A stretch of 64,000 bases of DNA from Malania oleifera. Lineage: Eukaryota > Streptophyta > Magnoliopsida > Santalales > Ximeniaceae. Positions 56,950 to 64,000 of the stretch are shown here, one piece after another. Numbering within the stretch: position 1 is the stretch's first letter; each line of letters opens with the position of its first letter. Made by a program: the position numbers and the translations under genes. The DNA lies in assembly GCF_029873635.1 (NCBI RefSeq), contig NC_080417.1:32290214-32354213 (forward strand). Direction: 5' to 3'. The notes beneath the pieces are model-generated. The model did no database searches. It saw nothing but the letters and a program-made list of their open reading frames with translations, and was not told the DNA's origin.

Positions 56950-58000
56950 GTGATAAGTAGATGGTGATAATAGACGCTCGAGGAAAGATGGTTACTCGAG
57001 TACAATTGGCAAAGAATCGAATGTTTTCGCTTGCCATTCAACATGATATGCCAAGGTGTTTGAGAGCTATTATCAAAGATAAAGACTGGCTATGGCATCT
57101 AAGATATGGACATCTAAGTTTTGAAAGTTTGAAACAATTGGGAAGCAAGAAGATGGTGAAAGGCTTACCCGACATCCACCACTCAAATGTGATATGTAAA
57201 AGTTGTGTTCAAAGCAAGCAACACAAAAACAACTTTGGAAAGCAAGCCAACTGGAGATCTACCATGCCGCTCCAGCTAGTACACACAGACGTGTATGTTC
57301 CATTGAGACCATTTTCAAATGAACAAAATCGATACTTCCTCACCTTCATCGATGACTACAGCAGGAAGACTTGGGTCTACTTTCTGAAAAAGAAGTCAGA
57401 GGTCTTCAACAAGTTCAAAGAGTTCAAAGCTATTGTGGAGAAACAGAGTGGCTATCGCATCAAGTCACTTCGATCAGACCAAGGAGGAGAGTACAAGGAC
57501 GAAGATTTCTTGGAATTCCTTAGGCAAAAAGTGACTCAAAAACAGTTCACATCGACCTACACTCCCCAGTTGAACGGTGTAGCTGAGAAGATGAACTACA
57601 CGATCCTTAACATAACCAAAAGCATGTTAAAGGATAAGAATGTGCCTAAGAGTTTTTGGACAAAAGCAGTATCATGTGTAGTTTATCTTCTTAACAGGTG
57701 TCCTACGAAGAGTGTTGATACAAAGACACCATATGAAGTTTGGAGTACTCACAAGCCCAGTGTGAGTCATCTTAGGGTGTTTGGTTCCATAACCTATGCC
57801 AAGATTTCAGAAGCAAGAAGGACAAAACTAGAAGATAAAGAAGAGAAGTGTATCCTTGTTGGATACGTGACAGCACCATGGGATATCGACTCTACAATCC
57901 TATCAACAAGAAATTCATTCAAAGTCAGGATGTCATTTTTGAAGAAAATGAATCCTGAAAATAGGACCATACCGAATCTTCCAAAGATGCGAAATTGACA
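56950..58000 (+). pseudogene. Copia integrase remnant
   Basis: The gag-pre-integrase HxxxxGH-type segment (LRYGHLSFESLKQL, CKSCVQSKQHKNNF) is followed by the integrase core. VHTDVYVPLRP has the first acidic residue, FIDDYSRKTWVYFL the second, and LNGVAEKMNYTIL corresponds to the block with the third. This is the most readable pol segment of the window. Fossil. Confidence 0.88.
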
Positions 58001-58129
58001 CTTGAAGGAGAAGAACCTACACAAACAAGAGAAGTAGTTATTGAGTCACAAGTTCCCAAGCTGCAGACACCTCCACATGGTTCACCATAGAGGGTTGAAG
58101 CTCAATCACCAATTGAGCATGAAATCTCA

Positions 58130-59303
58130 AATATGAGACCTAGAGGAGCTCGAAATCTAGCTGACCTGTATGAAACTACAAAACCAATAGAAGAGTATGT
58201 TACTTTATATTGTCTGTTGTTGACTAGAGACCCGGTTAGCTTTGAGGAAGCTAACAAAGAATACAAATGGAGAAAAATGATGGATGAGGAGATTCAATCC
58301 ATCGAGAAGAACAATTCTAGGGAGTTGACAAATCTCCCGAAGGGCCATAAAACTATTGGTGTGAAATAGGTCTACAAGACCAAGAAGAATGCTCAAGGAG
58401 AAGTTCAGAGATACAAAGCAAGACTTGTCACCAAAGGTTACAAGCAGAAAGAAGGGATTGATTATGGAGAAATATTTGCCTCGGTTTCTAGGCTTGAAAC
58501 CATCAGATTACTAATTTCACTATCAGGACAAAATGGATGGAAGATTCACCAGCTAAACGTGAAATCAACATTTATGAACGGTTTTCTAGAAGAAGAGATC
58601 TATATCGATCAACCCACCTAGATATGTGAAGAAGAGAAAAAAAGATAGAGTGTACAAACTGAAGAAAGCACTCTATGGCTTGAAGTAGGCACCTCGTGCA
58701 TAGAACTTGAGGATTGATGACTACTTCTAGAAGAATGGATTTGAGAAGTGTCCCTACGAGCATGCGCTATACATGAAGATGGAGACAGACGGAAGCATGC
58801 TGATAGCCTGCCTATATGTTGATGATCTGATCTTCACCGGCAACAATCCAGAGATGTTTGCTGCTTTTAAGAGGAACATGGTAAAAGAATTCAAAATGAT
58901 GGATATTGGCCAAATGACTCATTTTCTTGGCATAGAAGTCGTGCAAAGCGAGAAGGGAATCTTCATCTCCTAGAGCCACTATGCAAAAGAAGTACTGAAG
59001 AAGTTTGGGATGGACAAATACAACTCTGTGACAACTCCGGTTGAAATGGGATTGGAATTGAGAAAGAATGAGGAAGGAGATGTTGACCCCACATATTTCA
59101 AGAGTCTAGTTGGAAGTTTGAGGTATTTGACGTGCACTAGACCAGACATACTCTATGGAGTTGGACTTGTCAACAGGTACATAAAGACTCCTGACCAGTC
59201 CCACCTAAATCCAGCGAAGAGGATACTCCGCTATGTCAAGGGTACCATCACTGATGGTATGTTCTATTCATCAAGAAGTGATTGCAAACTTATCGGCTAT
59301 TTA
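58130..59303 (+). pseudogene. Copia reverse transcriptase and N-terminal RNase H remnant
   Basis: KKALYGLK-type region near 58660-58690, then CLYVDDLIFTGN (catalytic YVDD) near 58810, MMDIGQMTHFLGIEV, and TTPVEMGLELRKNEEGD, SLRYLTCTRPDILYGV and AKRILRYVKGT leading to RNase H. The coding stretch is cut at CKLIGY by the solo LTR at 59304 and resumes beyond it at 61330 with SDSDWGRD. Fossil. Confidence 0.88.
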
Positions 59304-59393
59304 TGTAACAACCCAAAGAATAATGATATTTAAATAATATAGAGGGAGAAAAATGGAAACGGTAACAGAAGGAGGCAGCTGATTTCGTTGACA

Positions 59394-59628
59394 AAGGCTT
59401 CACATTCGTCAATGACATTACATTTTGGAGATGATAATTCCAAGAAATTTTCCAGGCCTCGTCGACGAACACAGGGGTTTCGTCGACGAGGGTTCTTCAG
59501 GATCTCATCGATGAGAAGATATCGAGAGAGGATTTTTGGAAGTTTGAAATTCATCGACGAGGGTGCAAATTCATCGATAAACTTTCTACAGGACTCGTCG
59601 ATGAGGTGGCGTGTCTCATCGACGAATC
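59394..59628. repeat. TCGTCGACGA palindrome array next to the TATA box
   Basis: About ten words such as CGTCGACGAACACA, TTTCGTCGACGAGGG, CATCGACGAGGG, CTCGTCGATGAGG and TCATCGACGAATCC occur. The last lies only about 5-10 bp upstream of the TATA box, closer than in the other LTRs. Confidence 0.88.
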
Positions 59629-59685
59629 CGGCTTTATAAATAGCTGAAAGTTGGATTTTTACGCAGAAAATTTACAGAAATTCAC

Positions 59686-59688
<3 letters not shown>

Positions 59689-59728
<40 letters not shown>
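59689..59728. repeat. (CT)n microsatellite
   Basis: An uninterrupted CT run of about 40 bp inside the solo LTR, about 50 bp downstream of the TATA box. Confidence 0.9.
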
Positions 59729-59732
<4 letters not shown>

Positions 59733-61420
59733 CGGCTCCACCTCCATCTCTCTTCAATTTCGGGCCCGTCGTTTGCCGAATTGACGATCTGAGGCCACCA
59801 CGATGCTCCTGGGGAAGTTCTCTCCAATTCTGCTGGAGTAGATCGTCGGTGGGACGAAGTTGGATTTCATCCCAAATTCAAGGTAAGGTCTTTTAAGCAA
59901 AATTTGGTTTAGTAGCAATTGTAAGAAATGTAATAGACGTAGAAATAATGATGTTTTATTCTGAGATTTGTGGTTTTCAGGGTGTTGAGTGGAGAACCCT
60001 GTGGGTGTAGAACCCTGCGGGTGTAGGACCCTTCATAGTAGGGAGATTTTAGCATAAATTAGGTAATGGAAATATGCTATGCTAGATAATATTAGTATGA
60101 TTTCAGTATGAAATATATGTTTTAATCAGATTATTATTTCACAGCAGGAATTTATACAGTGTATCAAATACATTTAAAATGTTTTAAATTGTTGTGTGGT
60201 ATGAGAATATGGATATAGTACAGAAACATGTTTTACAATATTTTTAGGATTATGCTTTATAGATTATAAGGACAGGGAATATGTTTTATAGTATTTTCAG
60301 AATACCATAATTATACAGTTTTCAATACCATGACATATAGTTTTACAATTTATTTCAGAAATACAGATGATACAGATACAGTTTATAACAGCGTCATGGT
60401 TAATACAGATATTACAGAATCATTGTAAAACAGATATATTGTATATAGTAATGTATTATTTAGTATCAGACCCTACTGGATCAGATAGCAGAGCATGGTA
60501 CCGTTTCTATATACAGATATTCAGTACAAAGTGCAACTACCTATTCAGATAATACGTGGTATAGAGGTCAATTAAATGCCCAGGAGCAGACAGACTCCCC
60601 ATCAGATATGGGTTGAGGAGGGCTGATCAGACTGATGGAGTATAATGGTTTATTCCTGGTTTTCCAACCAAGCTAGATCCCTCCTTTAGGCCGCACAATC
60701 CTGTCATGAGGGGTTAAATCATGACATATAGCCATCTAGGGAAGTTTTCAGCTATTATATGTATATATAGTTTTACAGTAACAAAAGGCGTACTTATGTA
60801 TAGTAGAAGTACTATGTATAGAAACCTAAAAATATAGTTATGTTAAGCAACATGGGATAGTGGTTATTATATTATTTGTACTATATTTTCAGATTCAGTT
60901 ATATGTGTTTATATAGAAATAGATCTTCTCAGTATTGTAACTCATTTACCACACACTAGCAATAGCATATTTCATCTTACTGAGCATTGGCTCATCCCAT
61001 TACTTTAACATTTTTCAGGTGATCCAGGTAGGCGATCAGATTAGGCTCGCAGATAGAAGGGCTTCAATATTGCCCTATCAGTAGAGTGAGTATTTTTTAG
61101 AGTAATTATGTATAGCCCTAGCCCTATTGAGGGTATTTTGGGTAACAGTCTTATATGTATATTTTGAGAAACCTTTTAGCACTCTGGTATTATATATTTT
61201 CTTGATTGTGTTTACATGAATTCCGCTTCTTGCTACTTAGGTTGATGGATTGGTTTGATCTCGTAGGTATCATAGCATTATAAATTTTGCAGTATATATA
61301 TAAACCCAATTAAATAATAGGTCGTTACAATTCAGATAGCGATTGGGGAAGAGATCTTGATGAAAGAAAAAGCACGATGGGATTCACATTTTTCATGAGA
61401 GATACAACATTTACATGGTC

Positions 61421-64000
61421 TGTTGGCCCTATAAGGCTTAACATCTTGTTTTGATGCTAACAAATAAGTAGAACTTAACACGTTTGGTTAAGTGATTTAT
61501 TTTCAGGACTTAATGATGAATGCAAGGTTAAAGAATTCATGAAAACTTGTACTTCAAAGAAGGATGATTATATCAAGGCTTGAGGCATGGATAGCATTGA
61601 TATTAAAGAAAAATCTTCAAGAATGAAAGTCCAAGTGATCAACATGGAAAGCTCAAAGAAAGATGAAGCAAGCATAAAGACCTCAAGGAATTCAAGAATT
61701 GAAAATTCAAAAGAGTCTAGGAAATTTCATGTAAGTACTTCAAAGAATTTCAATATGGATGCATGAAACTCTTAGGTTAATATATTGGATATAGATACCT
61801 TTTAACATACTTGGAAAATATTTTTTTAAGGTCAAAAATTGTTTCAAAAAGGTTAGAATCATTTTTGGAATGAAAAGCACCAAAAAGAGGATTTCTCAAT
61901 TACTGTCAATTTTTCTACATCTTCATTGATGTACTTTTTTCTCCATCAACAAATATTTATTTTAAAATGTGTTCAACATGAAAGTTTTATTATTTTCTAT
62001 TATATTTCATTTGAACCCAAGCTCATCAAATTTGGAGTCATACAGAAAACGTTATAACCAAAATACAGAAGGGTGCTCGAAGTTGACAGCTTGACAGCCA
62101 TCTGTCAATGCTCGAATAAAAGCCTAGTGTTGCACTGATAGGTGCCTATCCGTGTTCAGAAAGGTGACTGCCACCCTGCTATATCATTAATTTAAATAGA
62201 CAGATGACTACCAAAAATGGACAGTCAGCTGTCACACGGCAGATTTGAAATTTTCATAACGGTCAAATTTTTTAAAGGAGGTTTCTTGGGGCTCAAACTT
62301 TGTGAAAACTTGGGGAATACTCTAAGTCACTTAGGGATCAAGTTACATACTTTTTAAAGTCTATAAATAAGTCTCAAAGATCATTGAATCAATGAACCAA
62401 GAATTCAATTCAGAAAAAATTCAAAATCTCTCAATTGTTCTCAAATTCTCAAGGCTCTCTCTTGCTCTCAACTTGCACGAATTCAACTGAGTTTTTGCTG
62501 ATCTTCTTCCACCGTAATTGTGCTACAAATTCTAAATCTTTCAATCATTGAAAGAATCAATCAGTGATATACTTCATTGAGCTTCAAGTTAAATTCCATA
62601 TTGTTATTTACTTTAAAGTATATAGTTCTGAATTGTTGTACTAATCAGCTCCTTGAGGAGCAAATTATTTATACGCATCTATTTGATTTATTTCTTGTAG
62701 ATTGATGATTCCAAGGATTGTTTGGATCGTTGTTTAAGCAAGGGGATATTGCTTAGGGAGACAGACTCTAGCCTACTTAAGGAGTGACCTGACGAGAGGA
62801 TATCTAACCTTACCCAAGGAGTGTTGTAAAGGTATTGTTCTGCCCGTTAAAGGAATATGTTTAATGAATCCTTTGGTGGTTTTCTAAAGGTAAGGACGTA
62901 GGCTAGGTATAAGTCGAACCTCCTAATAATCTCCATCTCACTTTTTCTTTCCTTTACTCTTTATTTTCAGTACATATTTAAATTGCATGGATGGTTTAAA
63001 TTGAAAATCATATATACTACGCATATTTAGGAATCAAGTAAACTTAAAGTTTAATTTTGATTTGGTTTGCAAAAACCAAAAGGGAGTACATTGGTTAAAC
63101 GATATCTTGCGGAAACCATATGGGAGTTCGTTACTTGGTTAAACATCCCAAAGATAAATTAACTGAAAGTTTATTTGAATTTTGAAAATTGGGAAGAGTG
63201 TGAATATTATGTTAGATTTTATATTACATATCATATTAAGCAAATCAATCAATACAAGGCTTCACATCAGCAAACACAAATTATCATTCACTACATGGCT
63301 TAATTCAAATTTATATCTAGGGTTGACAACATAAGCTATATTATAATTGAATGGTTTAAAATTTTATATTGAGTAGTTTGTGTTTATATTTCAAAGAGTG
63401 TTGAATCTTGCAAATTTTCATCAATCTAAATTGTGCTGCAGGTAACTTGTGCTTGGAAAATCATTTGGTTGTTTGTTTTCAAATTGTGGATGATTGGTTT
63501 TGTTGCTTTGTTGTTTACATAGTTGTGTTGATTGATTGAATTAAAAGAACTAAGTTCTTGAGTGATTAAAGAATTAAATAAACAAGTCAAGAATTAGCTC
63601 AAAGAAATAAAAGAAGGTTAAGGATTCTTAAAAGGAATTAAAAGAAATTTTTATAATCCAATTCACCCTCCTCTTGGGACTACATCTTACTTTTCAATTG
63701 GTATCAGGACAGGGTTATAACAAATCTTAATTAGTAGCTATAAAAATATCTTAATGGCTAACTTAGGCGTAGCTCCCTTTGGAGAGTGACAATCTTCAAT
63801 TAGGCCACCAATATTTTGTGATATGAACTATACCTTCTGGAAAAAGAGAATGCAAATATATCTTCAAACTATGAATTGGAAAGCTTGGGAGGTTGTCATG
63901 GAAGGTGACCAAATTCCCACTAAGATAGTTGATGGAAAACAAGTCCCTAAGGAGAAAATTGATATGACAGACTTAGACTACAAGATGCTGCAAGTAAATT
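61421..64000 (+). mobile_element. SIRE-like Copia element, 5' part (runs off right edge)
   Basis: The 5' LTR is 61421-63696 (TGTTGGCCCTATAAGGCTTA ... CTTACTTTTCA), 2276 bp. The primer site TGGTATCAGGAC is at 63699-63710. Gag begins with ATG at 63754 (MANLGVAPFGE), followed by a readable frame with YTFWKKRMQIYLQ and NWKAWEVV, the standard N-terminus of SIRE/Copia gag. A plus-strand TATA box (GTCTATAAATAAG) lies at about 62361. Upstream at 62080-62250 is a set of GACAGCTGTC-related words. The element is inserted in the RNase H region of the Copia relic. Its interior and 3' LTR are outside the window, and the visible start of gag is broken at least once. Confidence 0.85.
63699..63710 (+). other. 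Primer-binding site, tRNA-iMet type
   Basis: TGGTATCAGGAC, close to the standard TGGTATCAGAGC, three bases after the LTR end. Confidence 0.8.

Larger units (their letters stand above)
59304..61329 (+). mobile_element. Solo LTR of a TGTAAC...GTTACA family, with target duplication
   Basis: It starts TGTAACAACCC at 59304 and ends GGTCGTTACA at 61329 (2026 bp). The flanks ATTTA (59299-59303) and ATTCA (61330-61334) are a target duplication with one change. The host Copia RNase H reads GGY before and SDSDWG after, which fixes the insertion point. Upstream of the TATA box CTTTATAAATAGC (about 59633) lies an array of TCGTCGACGA-like palindromes (59394-59628). (CT)n is at 59689-59728, just downstream of the TATA box. 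The family is not certain (Copia or Gypsy). Confidence 0.88.
54631..61420 (+). mobile_element. Copia relic (TNT1-like), plus strand, invaded twice
   Basis: Order on the plus strand: 5' LTR (about 54631-54958, TATA box CTATAAATAGA near 54773), primer-binding site TGGTATCAGAG (54960-54970), a leader of about 670 bp, gag (from ATGGCGAACGGTGCTACC at 55638 to about 56600), protease (about 56690), integrase (56950-58000), RT (58130-58970), RNase H (59010-59303 and 61330-61420). It is split by the solo LTR at 59304-61329, and its 3' part is cut by the element that starts at 61421. It has many breaks but is more readable than the Copia at 28.4-41.2 kb. Its 5' LTR lies about 900 bp from the sugar-transporter exons. 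Confidence 0.87.

Noticed and set aside
59651-59896. Plus-strand open frame of 81 codons
   Set aside because: It overlaps the (CT)n tract inside the solo LTR just downstream of its TATA box; LTR leader, not a gene.

Overview
This is nuclear DNA of a flowering plant, most likely a eudicot. The sequence is AT-rich and full of microsatellites. One host gene has canonical GT-AG introns and encodes a plant-type alpha/beta hydrolase, and nearly everything else is transposable-element sequence. There are no bacterial-style operons, rRNA, tRNA genes or CRISPR. The only convincing host genes lie at 50.1-53.7 kb: a four-exon alpha/beta hydrolase (plus strand, 313 aa) and, tail to tail with it, the last two exons of an ERD6-like sugar transporter (minus strand).

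Layout. 1-5.8 kb holds LTR pieces: a SIRE/Maximus-like LTR end, a Tat/Ogre-like Gypsy LTR with its primer-binding site, and two more SIRE-like LTR pieces. 7.2-10.8 kb is a minus-strand Athila-like Gypsy relic with gag, protease, a tRNA-Asp-type primer site and one LTR. 11.26-21.48 kb is a minus-strand SIRE-like element with no recognisable coding content; a solo LTR (16255-18776, exact 5-bp target duplication) sits inside it. 21.5-28.43 kb is dominated by a CACTA (En/Spm)-like derivative with many copies of an inverted TTAGTGACGG motif and internal duplications. 28.43-41.2 kb is a minus-strand Copia relic split by a solo LTR (32093-40520), itself split by a gag-bearing, pol-less SIRE-like element (33029-39330): three nested layers. 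43.7-48.9 kb holds a second minus-strand Copia relic, a plus-strand LTR of the same family and the start of a Gypsy gag. From 54.6 kb to the end is a plus-strand Copia relic invaded by a solo LTR (59304-61329) and by a further SIRE-like element whose 5' LTR is 61421-63696 and which runs off the window.

Two patterns stand out. First, in at least eight LTRs of several families the stretch upstream of the TATA box carries an array (or at least one copy) of a short palindrome centred on GTCGAC, mostly 90-130 bp from the TATA box. Many decayed copies read GTTGAC or GTCAAC, as expected from loss of a methylated CpG, and these contain the W-box core TTGAC. Second, the non-coding interiors of the 11.3-21.5 kb and 33.0-39.3 kb elements are recognisably homologous and collinear although neither shows pol, which suggests a family of large non-autonomous elements with a conserved non-coding core.

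All boundaries, repeat matches and divergence estimates were read by eye. LTR elements are described as fossils only.
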